Below, in pieces: positions 29,139 through 39,875 of a stretch of 64,000 nt of DNA. The notes below the pieces were generated by a model, which was not told the origin of the DNA, made no database searches, and was given only the letters and a program-made list of their open reading frames with translations. The position numbers and the translations under genes were made by a program. Within the stretch, counting starts at the first letter, position 1, and each line of letters opens with the position of its first letter. Where the stretch lies: NCBI RefSeq assembly GCF_040047665.1, contig NZ_CP157355.1:2790001-2854000 (forward strand), read 5' to 3'. Origin of the DNA: Chitinibacter sp. FCG-7. GTDB taxonomy: Bacteria; Pseudomonadota; Gammaproteobacteria; Burkholderiales; Chitinibacteraceae.

Positions 29139-30806
29139 ATGGCTCAGTATGTAATGTCAATGCTTCGCGTGAGCAAAATTGTTCCACCCAAACGCCAAAT
29201 TATTAAGGATATTTCGCTGTCTTTCTTCCCCGGCGCAAAGATTGGCCTGCTGGGTTTGAATGGTTCGGGTAAATCGACCGTGCTGAAAATCATGGCCGGT
29301 GTTGATAAAGAATACGACGGTGAAGTGCAACACTTGCCTGGCATTAAAATCGGCTATCTGGCCCAAGAGCCTGAGCTCACTGCGACCAATACCGTGCGCC
29401 AGGAAGTCGAAAGTGGTTTGGGCGAAGTATTTGAAGCGCAAGCCAAGCTCGAAGCTGTGTACGCCGCCTACGCCGAAGAAGGTGCGGACTTTGATGCGCT
29501 GGCCGAAGAGCAAGCTCGTCTGGAGGCGATTATTTCTGCTGGCTCAGGCGAAAACGTCGAGTTGCAACTGGAAATCGCTGCCGATGCACTGCGTCTGCCA
29601 GAGTGGGATGCGATTGTTGGTAATCTATCCGGTGGTGAAAAACGCCGCGTTGCTTTGTGCAAATTGCTGCTGTCCAAGCCCGATATGTTGCTGCTTGACG
29701 AACCAACCAATCACTTGGATGCCGAATCGGTTGAATGGCTGGAGCAATTCTTGGTGCGCTTCCCTGGCACCGTGGTGGCCGTAACGCATGATCGTTACTT
29801 CCTCGATAATGCTGCTGAGTGGATTCTTGAGCTGGACCGTGGTCAGGGCATTCCATGGAAAGGCAATTACTCATCTTGGCTGGAGCAAAAAGAAGCCCGC
29901 TTGAAGCTGGAAGAGTCACAAGAATCTGCGCGCCAGAAAGCCCTGAACAAAGAGCTCGAATGGGTACGCCAGAATGCCAAGGGGCGCCAAGCCAAATCCA
30001 AAGCGCGTATTGCCCGCTTTGAAGAGTTGAGCAGCTTTGAGCATCAGAAACGCAATGAAACCCAAGAGATCTTTATTCCAGTTGCCGAGCGTCTGGGCGA
30101 TAAAGTCATCGAATTCAAAGGCGTTTCCAAAGCCTTTGGTGATCGCCTGTTGATCGACAATCTGAGTTTCAATGTGCCAGCTGGTGCGATTGTCGGCATT
30201 ATTGGCCCCAATGGCGCCGGTAAATCGACGCTGTTTAAAATGATTGCCGGTAAAGAATTGCCCGATAGCGGTGAAGTGGAAATCGGTCAAACCACGCAAA
30301 TGGCTTTTGTCGAGCAAAGTCGTGAAGGCTTGGAAAACAGCAAAACGGTGTTTGAAGACGTGTCAGGTGGCCATGATGTGATTACTGTTGGCAAGTTCGA
30401 GATGAGCAGCCGCGCGTATTTGGGCCGCTTTAACTTCAAAGGTGCCGATCAGGCAAAAATCGTCGGCAATCTGTCAGGTGGTGAGCGCGGTCGTTTGCAC
30501 TTGGCCAAAACACTATTGAAAGGTGGCAATGTGCTGCTGCTCGACGAGCCATCAAATGACTTGGATGTGGAAACTTTGCGTGCACTGGAAGACGCTTTGC
30601 TGGAATTTGCTGGCACCGCGTTTGTAATTTCCCATGATCGCTGGTTCCTCGACCGTATCGCGACGCATATTTTGGCGGCCGAAGGCGATTCGCAATGGAC
30701 TTTCTTTGACGGTAACTACCAAGAGTACGAAGCCGACAAGAAAAAACGTCTGGGTGAAGAAGGCGCGAAACCAAAACGTATTCGCTACAAGCCAATTTCT
30801 CGTTAA
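29139..30806 (+). CDS. ettA: Energy-dependent translational throttle protein EttA (ABC-F)
   Basis: A 555-aa protein, the same length as E. coli EttA, with two ABC ATPase domains and no membrane part. Walker A motifs GLNGSGKST and GPNGAGKST, signatures LSGGEKRRV and LSGGERGRL, and the LLLDEPTNHLD Walker B are all intact; the arm and linker lie between. EttA binds the ribosomal E site and gates translation by ADP/ATP ratio. The ATG at 29139 gives the family start MAQYVMSM; an upstream TTG is disfavoured. Confidence 0.95.
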   Translation: MAQYVMSMLRVSKIVPPKRQIIKDISLSFFPGAKIGLLGLNGSGKSTVLKIMAGVDKEYDGEVQHLPGIKIGYLAQEPELTATNTVRQEVESGLGEVFEAQAKLEAVYAAYAEEGADFDALAEEQARLEAIISAGSGENVELQLEIAADALRLPEWDAIVGNLSGGEKRRVALCKLLLSKPDMLLLDEPTNHLDAESVEWLEQFLVRFPGTVVAVTHDRYFLDNAAEWILELDRGQGIPWKGNYSSWLEQKEARLKLEESQESARQKALNKELEWVRQNAKGRQAKSKARIARFEELSSFEHQKRNETQEIFIPVAERLGDKVIEFKGVSKAFGDRLLIDNLSFNVPAGAIVGIIGPNGAGKSTLFKMIAGKELPDSGEVEIGQTTQMAFVEQSREGLENSKTVFEDVSGGHDVITVGKFEMSSRAYLGRFNFKGADQAKIVGNLSGGERGRLHLAKTLLKGGNVLLLDEPSNDLDVETLRALEDALLEFAGTAFVISHDRWFLDRIATHILAAEGDSQWTFFDGNYQEYEADKKKRLGEEGAKPKRIRYKPISR

Positions 30807-30824
30807 TTGAATCAGTAATAAAGC

Positions 30825-30850
30825 AAAGCCACTCTGCGGAGTGGCTTTTT
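30825..30850 (+). terminator. Terminator after ettA
   Basis: AAAGCCACTC pairs with GAGTGGCTTT around TGCG, followed by more T. It sits between ettA and the convergent tetR gene and could serve both strands. Confidence 0.85.
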
Positions 30851-30899
30851 ATTTGAAAATGCATTTTCCAGCGTGCGCGATACAAGCGCAGGCTCTGGT

Positions 30900-31508
30900 T
30901 TAGCTGCGTACGATTTGTACGATAGTGCGTTGCAAGGCGGGTAGTACGGCTTGGGTATTAAGGCGCGGGTTGCTGATGGCGCGCATGCTCAAGCCATCAA
31001 ACAGGGAAATAATCAGGTCGCACCGCGCATTATTGTCTTCCTCGCTGAGTGCAGGCAGGTCTACGCGGGCTTTGGTGATAATGTCTTTGCCAAACTCATG
31101 CAACACGCGATTTGACGCTTGCAGCATTTCGGCAACTTTGGGGTTGCGCGATGCTTCGGCGATCATTTCAAAGTTGAGTGCCGAATTTGATAAATCCAGA
31201 CTGTCGGCCAAGCCTTGTTCTGCGTGCTCAATCAGCGCCTCAATCGTGTTTTCTGCGCGCAGCAACATATGGATGACCTGCAGCTGCTTGTGCTGCTCGC
31301 GATCAATAATCGCCGAGATAATCGCTTCCTTGTTTGCAAAATAATGATAGATATGACCCACGCTCATGCCCGCTGCTTTAGCGATTGAGGCCATGCTGGC
31401 AGCATGAAAGCCGGCGAGGCGAAAACAGGCCGCCGCTGCATCCAGTACTTGCAGCCGGCGTAATTCTGCTTTATCAATATCGGGTAAATCAGCAGAGTTG
31501 GCGCTCAT
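30900..31508 (-). CDS. TetR/AcrR-family repressor of the efflux operon
   Basis: A 202-aa regulator with an N-terminal helix-turn-helix (ASMASIAKAAGMSVGHIYHY, then FANKEAI) typical of TetR proteins and a variable helical ligand domain. It is divergent from an RND efflux operon, with a palindromic site between them, so it most likely represses that operon and itself. The ATG at 31508 is chosen; a GTG at 31514 is equally close to the AGGA site. Confidence 0.9.
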   Translation of the reverse strand: MSANSADLPDIDKAELRRLQVLDAAAACFRLAGFHAASMASIAKAAGMSVGHIYHYFANKEAIISAIIDREQHKQLQVIHMLLRAENTIEALIEHAEQGLADSLDLSNSALNFEMIAEASRNPKVAEMLQASNRVLHEFGKDIITKARVDLPALSEEDNNARCDLIISLFDGLSMRAISNPRLNTQAVLPALQRTIVQIVRS

Positions 31509-31584
31509 TGTCACAATTTCCTAAGGTATTCAAGCTAGATTCGGTGTGGAATTATACTCACTTGCCATTTTTTTGCTAAGAAAT

Positions 31585-31618
31585 TAGAATGATCGTTCAT
31601 TCTAGAGTGAGCGCTCTA
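31585..31618. promoter_or_regulatory. Palindromic operator between tetR and RND operon
   Basis: TAGAATGATCGTTCATTCTA (31585-31604) is a 20-bp palindrome apart from one central pair. It runs into a second palindromic stretch, TAGAG-N6-CTCTA (31603-31618). The position and symmetry fit TetR-type operators. Confidence 0.65.
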
Positions 31619-31689
31619 AATTTACAAGCCAGCTGCCAGCAGGATCTGCTTGGCTTTCTACTTCATGCATTCAGATAAAGAGACCCAAT

Positions 31690-32871
31690 ATGCCCAGACA
31701 GCCAAAGTCCCTGCCACGGTTACTGACAATGACATTGCTCGCTGCCGCGCTGAGCGCTTGCGGCCAGCAGGCGCCCCAGGGTGGTGCGGGTGCCAACGGA
31801 CCCATGCCGGTAGGGGTGGTGAGTTTGAAAACTCAGGATATTCAGATCGAGCGTGAACTGCCCGGCCGTACTGTGGCGCACCGCAGTGCTGAAATTCGCC
31901 CGCAAGTGGGCGGCATTTTACAAAAACGCCTGTTCACCGAAGGCAGCGAAGTGAGCGCCGGACAAGTCTTGTACCAGATTGACGACGCCAGCTTTAAAGC
32001 TAGCTATGAAAGCGCCAGTGCGGCACTGGCGCGGGCTCAGGCCAGCTTGCTCAGCAGCAAACTGAAAGCAGAACGCTATCAGGAGCTGATTGCGATCAAC
32101 GGCGTTAGCCGTCAGGAAAACGATGATGCGCAGGCTGCTTTTCTGCAAGCCAAGGCTGATGTGGCTGCCGCAACGGCCGCACAGCAAGTCGCCAAAATCA
32201 ATTTGAACTACAGCCAGCTTCGCTCGCCGATTAGCGGGCGCATTGGCAAATCCAGCGTGAGCGAAGGGGCTTTGCTCGCAGTTGGGCAAGCCACAGCCTT
32301 GGCCACCGTGCAGCAGCTTGACCCGATTTATGTTGATATCAGCCAGTCCAGCGCAGAATTATTGCGCCTGAAAAGCGAATTTGCCACTGCGCAGCCGACC
32401 AAGCAAGGCTTGCCAGTCCGTCTGATTACTGAAGACGGTCGTGAATTTGCCCACGAAGGCCGCTTGCAATTTGCCGATGCGACGGTTGATGCCGAAACCG
32501 GCGGCGTGACCTTGCGCGTGTTAGTGCCTAATCCGGACAAAACCTTGCTGCCGGGCATGTTTGTCCGTGCCAAATTAGCCACTGCCGAAGTACAGAAAGC
32601 GGTGTTGATTCCACAGCAGGCGCTGATCCGCACCCCGAAAGGGCAAGCCAATGTCATGGTGGTCGATAAAAATGGGCAGGCACAAGCTGTTCCGGTGAAA
32701 GCCAGCCGCACTGTGGGTGATCAGTGGCTGATCAGCGAAGGTTTGCAAGGTAATGAGCAACTGATCGTTGAAGGTTTGCAGAAAGTGCTGCCTGGCATGC
32801 CGGTGAAAGCCGAGCCAGCCAAAACACAGAGTCAAGCCCAGCCACAAGCCAGCGCAGCAGCGCGTCAATAA
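31690..32871 (+). CDS. RND efflux periplasmic adaptor lipoprotein (AcrA/MexA type)
   Basis: A 393-aa membrane fusion protein with a lipoprotein signal (LLAAALSAC, lipid-bearing Cys24), paired lipoyl half-motifs, a helical hairpin (about 95-165) and a beta-barrel domain. It bridges the inner membrane pump and the outer membrane channel. It is the first gene of a three-gene operon; the pump gene follows after 12 bp. Confidence 0.93.
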   Translation: MPRQPKSLPRLLTMTLLAAALSACGQQAPQGGAGANGPMPVGVVSLKTQDIQIERELPGRTVAHRSAEIRPQVGGILQKRLFTEGSEVSAGQVLYQIDDASFKASYESASAALARAQASLLSSKLKAERYQELIAINGVSRQENDDAQAAFLQAKADVAAATAAQQVAKINLNYSQLRSPISGRIGKSSVSEGALLAVGQATALATVQQLDPIYVDISQSSAELLRLKSEFATAQPTKQGLPVRLITEDGREFAHEGRLQFADATVDAETGGVTLRVLVPNPDKTLLPGMFVRAKLATAEVQKAVLIPQQALIRTPKGQANVMVVDKNGQAQAVPVKASRTVGDQWLISEGLQGNEQLIVEGLQKVLPGMPVKAEPAKTQSQAQPQASAAARQ

Positions 32872-32883
32872 AGGAGTTTGAGC

Positions 32884-35800
32884 ATGGCGCGTTTTTTTAT
32901 TGATCGGCCCATTTTTGCATGGGTGATCGCTCTGATCATTATGCTGGCCGGTATTTTGGCCATCCGTGGTCTGGCGGTTGAGCAGTACCCTCCCGTGGCT
33001 CCGCCCGCAATTACGATTTCGGCTGTGTACCCAGGAGCTGCGGCCAAAACGGTGGAAGACTCAGTCACTCAGGTGATTGAGCAGAAAATGAAAGGGATCG
33101 ATAAGCTGAGGTATATCAGCTCAAGCAGCGACGAATCTGGTGCGGTGAGCATTACCCTCAGTTTTGCTGCCGATGCCGATGCCGATATTGCGCAAGTGCA
33201 AGTGCAGAACAAATTGCAGCTAGCGCTGACCCAATTGCCGCAAGAAGTGCAGCAACAAGGGGTGACGGTCACCAAATCTTCATCGAGCTTTTTGATGGTG
33301 GTTGGCTTTGTTGCCAAAGACGGCAATATGACCAAAACCGATCTGGCCGACTATGCTGCCGCGAACATTGTTGATCCGCTCAGCCGCATTAACGGCGTGG
33401 GTAATGTGCAACTATTCGGTGCGCAATATGCGATGCGCGTCTGGATTGATCCTAGCAAGTTGGCCAATTACAAGCTCACCACCCAGGATGTGATTGCTGC
33501 GATCAAGGCGCAAAATGCGCAGGTATCGGCAGGTCAGATTGGCGGCATGCCTTCGGTACCGGGGCAGCGTCTGAATGCGGCAATTATTGCGCAAAGTCGT
33601 TTGGAGACCCCTGAGCAATTCGGCCGGATTTTACTGCGCGTGAAGCCCGACGGTGGCCAGATTCGGCTTGCGGATGTGGCGCGGGTAGAGCGTGGTGCAG
33701 AGAGCTATGACATCGAAAGCCGCTTTAATGGCAAACCTGCTGCGGGGATTGGTATCAATCTGGCGACGGGTGCGAATGCCTTGGAAACTGCGAGACTCGT
33801 GCGCGAAAAAATGGCTGAAATGCAGCCGTATTTCCCGGCAGGCATGGATGTCGTCGTGCCATATGACACCACCCCTTTTGTGAAACTCTCGATTGAAGAA
33901 GTTGTTAAAACTCTGATCGAAGCCGTGATTCTGGTGTTCTGCGTGATGTATTTATTCTTGCAGAATTTCCGCGCCACGCTGATTCCAACGATTGCCGTAC
34001 CGGTGGTCTTGCTCGGTACTTTCGGTGTCATGGCCGCGTTTGGGTTCTCGATAAATACGCTCACGATGTTCGGCATGGTGCTGGCGATTGGTTTGCTGGT
34101 GGACGATGCCATTGTGGTGGTCGAAAACGTCGAACGGGTGATGAGTGAAGAAGGCCTTACCCCGAAAGAAGCCACGCGCAAATCCATGTCGCAGATTACT
34201 GGCGCGCTGGTGGGGATTGCGCTGGTTCTGTCGGCGGTATTTGTGCCGATGGCCTTCTTTGGTGGCTCCACTGGCGTGATTTATCGCCAATTCTCGATCA
34301 CTGTAGTATCCGCTATGGCGCTGTCGGTCTTGGTGGCCTTGACCTTAAGTCCTGCCTTGTGCGCCACCTTGCTCAAGCCGATTCCAAAAGGTGGCCAGCA
34401 TGGCTCGCACGGCTTCTTTGGCTGGTTTAATCGCCAGTTTGAAGCGCTGAACGCGCGTTATCAGAATATCGTTAGCCGCTGGTTGCTCAAATCAGGCCGC
34501 TATATGGTGGTGTATCTGGTCTTGGTGGGCGTGATGGTGGCGATGTTTATGCGTTTGCCAACATCATTCTTGCCCGATGAAGATCAGGGTATTTTGTTCA
34601 CTCAGGTGATGTTGCCTGCGGGATCAACCCAAGAGCAAACCTTGAGCGTGCTGGAAAAAGTTGAACGTCATTTCTTGCAAGATGAAAAAGACAGCGTGGC
34701 GTCGATCTTTACCGTTGCAGGCTTTAGCTTTGGCGGTAGCGGGCAAAATGCCGGTATCGGTTTTGTGATGCTCAAAGACTGGTCTGAACGGCAGGGTGCA
34801 GATCAGCATGTGCAAGCCGTGATGGGGCGTGCCTATGGCGCGTTTGGCCAAATCAAGGAAGCGATGATTTTTGCCTTTGCCCCTCCGGCGGTGATGGAGC
34901 TGGGTAATGCGTCGGGCTTTGATCTGCAGCTGCAAGATCGCGGCGGTGTGGGCCATGAGAAGCTCACCGAAGCGCGCAATATGTTGCTGGGTATGGCGGC
35001 TAAAGACCCGAATGTGGTCGGGGTTCGCCCTAATGGTCAGCCAGATTCACCGCAGCTGCGGCTCGATATTGATCAGGAAAAAGCCAGTGCACTGGGCCTC
35101 TCGCTTAGCGATATCAATCAGACGCTCGCGGCGGCTTGGGGTTCGGCCTATGTCAATGATTTTGTAGATCGCGGTCGGGTCAAGAAAGTGTATTTGCAAG
35201 CTGATGCGCCATTCAGGATGAAGCCGGAAGACCTGAATCAGTGGTATATCAAAAATGCCAGCGGGAAAATGGTGCCGTTCTCGGCCTTTGCCACTAGTCG
35301 CTGGGATTATGGCTCGCCACGGTTGACGCGCTATAACAGCGTGCCATCGATGAATCTGCAAGGTCAGGCCGCACCGGGTAAAAGTTCGGGCGATGCCATG
35401 CTGGCCATGGAAGCCATGATTGCCAAATTGCCAGCCGGTATTGGCTATGAGTGGAGCGGTTTGTCGCTGGAAGAGCGTGAAGCGGGGGCGCAAGCGCCTG
35501 CGCTCTATGCCTTGTCCTTGCTGATCGTTTTCTTGTGCCTGGCGGCGCTGTATGAAAGCTGGTCGATTCCATTCTCGGTGATGCTGGTGGTGCCACTGGG
35601 CGTGATCGGTGCGCTGGCGGCGACGATGGGGCGCGGCTTGAGTAATGACGTGTATTTCCAGGTCGGGTTGCTGACGACGATTGGTTTGTCGGCGAAAAAC
35701 GCAATTCTGATTGTCGAGTTCGCCAAAGAGCTGGTTGATGACGGCATGGAACTGATGGCGGCCACTTTGAAAGCAGTTCGGATGCGTTTACGGCCGATTA

Positions 35801-36021
35801 TCATGACCTCACTGGCCTTCGGCTTTGGCGTCTTGCCGCTGGCCTTGGCGGATGGTGCAGGTTCTGGCGCGCAAAACGCGATTGGTACTGGCGTATTGGG
35901 TGGCATGCTCACCGCCACTGTATTGGGTATTTTCTTTGTGCCGGTCTTCTTTGTGCTGATCAGCCGCTATTTCTCGGCGAGCCGCTATCGCTCTGCCGAA
36001 ATCACTAAGGAGCCACGTTAA
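32884..36021 (+). CDS. RND multidrug efflux transporter, AcrB/MexB type
   Basis: A 1045-aa hydrophobe/amphiphile efflux pump starting [19 protein letters not shown] behind AAGGAG. Twelve membrane segments in two halves and large periplasmic loops are evident. The proton-relay region in segment 4 ([20 protein letters not shown]) carries the two conserved Asp residues. It expels hydrophobic compounds using proton energy. The stop overlaps the next start (TAATG). Confidence 0.95.
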   Translation: MARFFIDRPIFAWVIALIIMLAGILAIRGLAVEQYPPVAPPAITISAVYPGAAAKTVEDSVTQVIEQKMKGIDKLRYISSSSDESGAVSITLSFAADADADIAQVQVQNKLQLALTQLPQEVQQQGVTVTKSSSSFLMVVGFVAKDGNMTKTDLADYAAANIVDPLSRINGVGNVQLFGAQYAMRVWIDPSKLANYKLTTQDVIAAIKAQNAQVSAGQIGGMPSVPGQRLNAAIIAQSRLETPEQFGRILLRVKPDGGQIRLADVARVERGAESYDIESRFNGKPAAGIGINLATGANALETARLVREKMAEMQPYFPAGMDVVVPYDTTPFVKLSIEEVVKTLIEAVILVFCVMYLFLQNFRATLIPTIAVPVVLLGTFGVMAAFGFSINTLTMFGMVLAIGLLVDDAIVVVENVERVMSEEGLTPKEATRKSMSQITGALVGIALVLSAVFVPMAFFGGSTGVIYRQFSITVVSAMALSVLVALTLSPALCATLLKPIPKGGQHGSHGFFGWFNRQFEALNARYQNIVSRWLLKSGRYMVVYLVLVGVMVAMFMRLPTSFLPDEDQGILFTQVMLPAGSTQEQTLSVLEKVERHFLQDEKDSVASIFTVAGFSFGGSGQNAGIGFVMLKDWSERQGADQHVQAVMGRAYGAFGQIKEAMIFAFAPPAVMELGNASGFDLQLQDRGGVGHEKLTEARNMLLGMAAKDPNVVGVRPNGQPDSPQLRLDIDQEKASALGLSLSDINQTLAAAWGSAYVNDFVDRGRVKKVYLQADAPFRMKPEDLNQWYIKNASGKMVPFSAFATSRWDYGSPRLTRYNSVPSMNLQGQAAPGKSSGDAMLAMEAMIAKLPAGIGYEWSGLSLEEREAGAQAPALYALSLLIVFLCLAALYESWSIPFSVMLVVPLGVIGALAATMGRGLSNDVYFQVGLLTTIGLSAKNAILIVEFAKELVDDGMELMAATLKAVRMRLRPIIMTSLAFGFGVLPLALADGAGSGAQNAIGTGVLGGMLTATVLGIFFVPVFFVLISRYFSASRYRSAEITKEPR

Positions 36022-37400
36022 TGACGCGCACGCTGATTTCAATCGCCATCGTGGCGATGCTCTCGGGCTGCATGAGCCTTGCGCCCACCTACGAGCGTCC
36101 GGCCAGCCCGGTGCCATCGGAAGTTAAAGATGGGTATAGAGCTGCAGAGCAATCTGTATCTGATCTACAGCCCTATACCCAGTGGGAAAAATTGTTCACT
36201 GATCCACAATTGCAAACATTGATCCGCAGCGCACTGGCGCAAAACCGCGATTATCGCGTCGCGGCGCTGAATATTGAAAAAGTGCGGGCGCAATACGAGA
36301 TCAGCCAGGCCAGCCGCCTGCCCGCCATTGGCCTTAACGCCGGTGCCAATCTCACCGGCGAGACCCGCGGCGAGAGCAATGTGCGCCGCCAGTACACGGC
36401 CACAGTGGGTTTGAGCAGCTATGAAATCGATTTTTTTGGCCGCATCAAAAGCCTGAATGACGCTGCGCTGGCGCAGTATCTGGGCACGCAAGCCGCGCAG
36501 CAAAGCCTGCGGCTGAGCCTGATTGCCGAAGTCGCCAATGCTTATTTCACGCTGGCCGCTGATCAGGCCAATCTGCAGCGCGTGAGCGCCACGCTGGCCT
36601 CAAGACAGGAATCGCATGCGCTGATCGAGCGCCGCTTTGCCGCCGGGGTGATTGGCGAGCTGGATGTACAGCAGTCAAAAATCGCCGTCGAAACCGCCCG
36701 CGCTGATCAGGCGCGCTATCAGGCTTTGCTGGTGCAGGATCAAAATGCCCTGCGTGTTCTGCTGGGCGGTGAAACCGGCTTAAGCGATGCCACAATCGAC
36801 GTGCAGCAAGCGCTGGCTGCACCGGTATTGCCGGCGCAATTGGCCTCCGATGTACTGCTGCGCCGCCCTGACGTGCAGCAGGCCGAGTTTGCCTTGAAAG
36901 CGGCCAATGCCAATATTGGTGCGGCGCGTGCGGCGTTTTTCCCTAGCATTACGCTCACGGCCAATACCGGGTTTTCCAGCGCCAGCCTCTCCAGCCTGTT
37001 TCAGTCCGGCAGCGGCCTCTGGTTGTTTGCCCCGCAATTGAATTTGCCGATTTTCGACGGTGGGCGCAATCAGGCTAATCTGGACATCGCTAAGGCTGAG
37101 CGCGATATTGCGCTGGCCCATTACGATAAGGCGATTCAAAACGCGTTTCGTGAAGTGAGCGATGGTTTGACCGTGGCCAGTAGCCACCGGGATCGGGTCG
37201 CATCCCAGCAAGCCCAGCTGGACGCCGCCCGGCGCGCTTTCCAGATTGCCCAGGCACGCTATCAGAAAGGCGTGGGCGCGTATCTGGACGTACTGGATAG
37301 CCAGCGCGCGCTGTATCAGGCCGAGCAGGCGCTGACGAGCCTGCAATTGCAGCAGGCGCAAAATCTGGTCAATTTATACAAAGCCACGGCCTTGTATTAA
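36021..37400 (+). CDS. Outer membrane efflux lipoprotein (OprM/NodT family)
   Basis: A 459-aa TolC-like channel with a lipoprotein signal (VAMLSGC, Cys17) and two repeated outer membrane efflux protein domains, visible as the duplicated long helices with RPD and QANLDIAKAERD blocks. It completes the tripartite pump and overlaps the transporter gene by one base. Confidence 0.94.
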   Translation: MTRTLISIAIVAMLSGCMSLAPTYERPASPVPSEVKDGYRAAEQSVSDLQPYTQWEKLFTDPQLQTLIRSALAQNRDYRVAALNIEKVRAQYEISQASRLPAIGLNAGANLTGETRGESNVRRQYTATVGLSSYEIDFFGRIKSLNDAALAQYLGTQAAQQSLRLSLIAEVANAYFTLAADQANLQRVSATLASRQESHALIERRFAAGVIGELDVQQSKIAVETARADQARYQALLVQDQNALRVLLGGETGLSDATIDVQQALAAPVLPAQLASDVLLRRPDVQQAEFALKAANANIGAARAAFFPSITLTANTGFSSASLSSLFQSGSGLWLFAPQLNLPIFDGGRNQANLDIAKAERDIALAHYDKAIQNAFREVSDGLTVASSHRDRVASQQAQLDAARRAFQIAQARYQKGVGAYLDVLDSQRALYQAEQALTSLQLQQAQNLVNLYKATALY

Positions 37401-37439
37401 TTTGACATTGTTTGGCTGCACCGCGGCTGCATCGTAAAA

Positions 37440-37676
37440 ACCGGGCCAATCTGGCCCGGTCAGGCTGCAGACAAAGTGGGAAATTACGATTTTTAAGTCT
37501 CGGCAAAGCCGAGCCTAGGAAATAAGGCCTTTAATCTGCAGCCTTGATGTTTTATTCCCACTCCTCCCGTCCCCTCCTTGAGGGGAGCACCCCAAGGGCA
37601 CTTCCTGCGGGGCGCCTCGCTTCGCGAGTGGGTTTTTTTATCAATCTGACCGGGCTTATCTGGCCCGGTTTTTTTT
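37440..37676 (+). terminator. Two ACCGGGC hairpins after the efflux operon
   Basis: ACCGGGCCA/TGGCCCGGT (37440-37460) has a 3-base loop but no T run. ACCGGGC/GCCCGGT near 37649-37670 is followed by eight T and looks like the true terminator. The dispersed repeat at 37490-37635 lies between them. Confidence 0.6.
37490..37635 (+). repeat. Dispersed repeat, copy 1
   Basis: Shares the AAGTCTCGGCAAAGCCGAGC block, a GCAGCCTTGATGTTTTATTC block, CCTCCCGTCCCCTCCTTGAG and TTCGCGAGTG with 44291-44410. This copy has about 25 extra bases (AGCACCCCAAGGGCACTTCC region). No coding capacity. Confidence 0.8.
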
Positions 37677-37742
37677 ATGCGTTTTACCGCGAGAATAAAT
37701 TTACTCGGTGGGTATGTTTAGCTAGAGCAATAACAGATTGAT

Positions 37743-37919
37743 TTAGCTGGCAATACCCACGGCTTCGGTCTGGCTGATTCGATTCAGAATGGCTTGTTTT
37801 TCTTCGTCACTGGCCTTGGACCAGCGGCGCAGCTCGTCCAGCGTCCGCAGGCAGCCAATGCAATGGGCGCCGCTCTCGTCAAGCTGGCAAAGTTTGATAC
37901 AGGGAGATTGAATCGTCAT
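37743..37919 (-). CDS. DUF1289 small Cys-rich protein
   Basis: A 58-aa protein starting MTIQSPCIKLCQLDESGAHC, with IGCLRTLDELRRW following. The Cys pattern and spacing are those of DUF1289 proteins, small probable metal-binding proteins of unknown role. The start at 37919 gives the family length; the upstream 19 residues of the longer frame are not credible. Confidence 0.85.
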   Translation of the reverse strand: MTIQSPCIKLCQLDESGAHCIGCLRTLDELRRWSKASDEEKQAILNRISQTEAVGIAS

Positions 37920-38169
37920 CAGGATTTCCAAACCGGGTGCGGCCTGCATTGAAACGCAAATCAGCGCGCTTGGCAATCTGTCTGGGTGGTACCGGATTGT
38001 CGCTTGCTTGCTGACAAGTTGCAGATTACAAAGAGACTATCAGCCTCTGTGGCCATACCGCGCACGACTTATCGCGATATCAGATCCAGATCCACATTCA
38101 CTGCCGCCTTCACGCCAGCGACTTCGCAAGTGAACACGCACACGGGCTTATTGTTCCGGAGACACGATC

Positions 38170-39783
38170 ATGACCATCAAACAGAAATTAATCGCGCTGT
38201 GCGCGGGCTTGTTAACCTTGATGGTGGCGATGGGCGCGCTGGCCGTGCTGGGACTGGCCAAAACCAATTCGGCGTTTGAAACCACCTACCACAACCGAAT
38301 TTTGCCGTTGGCGCAGCTGAAAATTGTCGCCGATATGTACGCCGTCAATATTGTCGATGCCACGCACAAAGCCAATTATCAGCTCTTAACCTCGCAGGAA
38401 GCGCTGGCTCAGGTCAAGCAGGCGCATACCTTGATTGATCAGCAATGGCAGGCCTACACGGCCACGGACTTAACCAGTGAAGAAGCGGCACTGGTGGCTG
38501 AAACGCGCAAAAGCATGGAGCTGGCTAACCGGGAAGTGGTGTATCTGGAGCAATTGCTGGCCAAGGGCGAAATGACCGAAGTTGATGAATTTGCCCGCAA
38601 GCGCCTGTATGCCGCCATCGATCCGGTATCGGGCAATATTTCGCGGCTGGTTGATTTGCAGCTGGCCGAGGCGAAAAAGAATTTCGAGCTGGCGCAGCAA
38701 AGTTATGCCCAAACGCGGACCTTAACGATTGCCTTTTTGTTGGGAGCCTTGCTGTTTGGCGCCGGATTTGCCGGCTGGCTGATTCTGGGCATGACCCGCA
38801 AAATCAGCGCATTGCGCGATCGTCTGAGCCAGGCCACTGAAAATCAGGATCTGACGCTGCGCGCCGATGTTATCGGGCGCGATGAAATCGACAGCATTGC
38901 CGTTGGCTATAACGCGCTGGCGGGCAAAATGCAGGCTCTGGTTGGCAATGTCGCCAAAGCCATCGATACGGTGACGCGGGAGACGGAAAACCTGGCAACC
39001 AGCAGCGATCAGGTCGCACAAGCCACGCATATGGGCGCCGAATCGACCAGCTCGATGGCCGCAGCGGTTGAGCAGATGACGGTAGCGATCGCACATGTGG
39101 CCGATAATGCCGAATCGGCTCGCGAGCTGGGGCAGCACACGCTCAATAGCGCACACGATGGCGGCCAGCGTATCCAGCGTGCCGTGAGCGAAATCCGCAG
39201 CATTGATCAGGCCGTGGCCAGCGCGGCGCAGAAAGTGGCCATGCTCGGTGAGGACGCTGCGAAAATCAGCTCGGTGGTCACCGTGATCAAGGAAGTGGCC
39301 GAGCAGACCAATCTGCTGGCGCTCAATGCCGCCATCGAGGCGGCACGCGCAGGCGAGCAGGGGCGTGGTTTTGCCGTGGTGGCCGATGAAGTACGCAAAC
39401 TGGCCGAGCGAACCGCCTCCGCAACGGTGGATATTCAGCAAATGGTTGGGCGGATCGACAGCACCAGCAAGGAAGCGGTGAGCAGCATCAGCTCAACGGC
39501 GCAGCGCGCGCATGATTGTGCCGATGTGGCCAATGACGCTGGCGAGGTGATTGAGGGGATGAATGAAGACGTCCGGCGCGAAGACCACGCCGTGCGCAAT
39601 ATTGCCGAATCATTGAGCGAGCAGAAATCGAGCACACAGCTGATTGCGCAACAGGTTGAACGTGTTGCACAAATGACCGATGAAAACACGGCGGCGGTGG
39701 CCAGTATGAGCCAATCGGCCAATTTGCTGGGGCAGTTGACGCAAAACCTCAGAAGCGAAGTGAATCGCTTCCGCTATGTCTAA
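38170..39783 (+). CDS. Methyl-accepting chemotaxis protein
   Basis: A 537-aa chemoreceptor with an N-terminal membrane segment, a four-helix-bundle ligand domain (about 30-190), a second membrane segment (about 188-210), a HAMP domain and a signalling domain. The highly conserved hairpin tip reads [20 protein letters not shown], then [20 protein letters not shown]. It relays ligand binding to CheA/CheW. No che genes are nearby. Confidence 0.95.
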   Translation: MTIKQKLIALCAGLLTLMVAMGALAVLGLAKTNSAFETTYHNRILPLAQLKIVADMYAVNIVDATHKANYQLLTSQEALAQVKQAHTLIDQQWQAYTATDLTSEEAALVAETRKSMELANREVVYLEQLLAKGEMTEVDEFARKRLYAAIDPVSGNISRLVDLQLAEAKKNFELAQQSYAQTRTLTIAFLLGALLFGAGFAGWLILGMTRKISALRDRLSQATENQDLTLRADVIGRDEIDSIAVGYNALAGKMQALVGNVAKAIDTVTRETENLATSSDQVAQATHMGAESTSSMAAAVEQMTVAIAHVADNAESARELGQHTLNSAHDGGQRIQRAVSEIRSIDQAVASAAQKVAMLGEDAAKISSVVTVIKEVAEQTNLLALNAAIEAARAGEQGRGFAVVADEVRKLAERTASATVDIQQMVGRIDSTSKEAVSSISSTAQRAHDCADVANDAGEVIEGMNEDVRREDHAVRNIAESLSEQKSSTQLIAQQVERVAQMTDENTAAVASMSQSANLLGQLTQNLRSEVNRFRYV

Positions 39784-39835
39784 TCCACCGATACCCGTCA
39801 ATTGAACTCAGAAACTTCAATTGGAGTCAGAAATA

Positions 39836-39862
39836 AGGCTCGCGCTTGATCAAGGCGAGCCT
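39836..39862. terminator. Hairpin between convergent genes
   Basis: AGGCTCGC (39836-39843) pairs with GCGAGCCT (39855-39862). It lies just after the trhO stop on the minus strand and could end transcription from both sides; T runs are short. Confidence 0.5.
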
Positions 39863-39875
39863 CGTGCATTGCGGC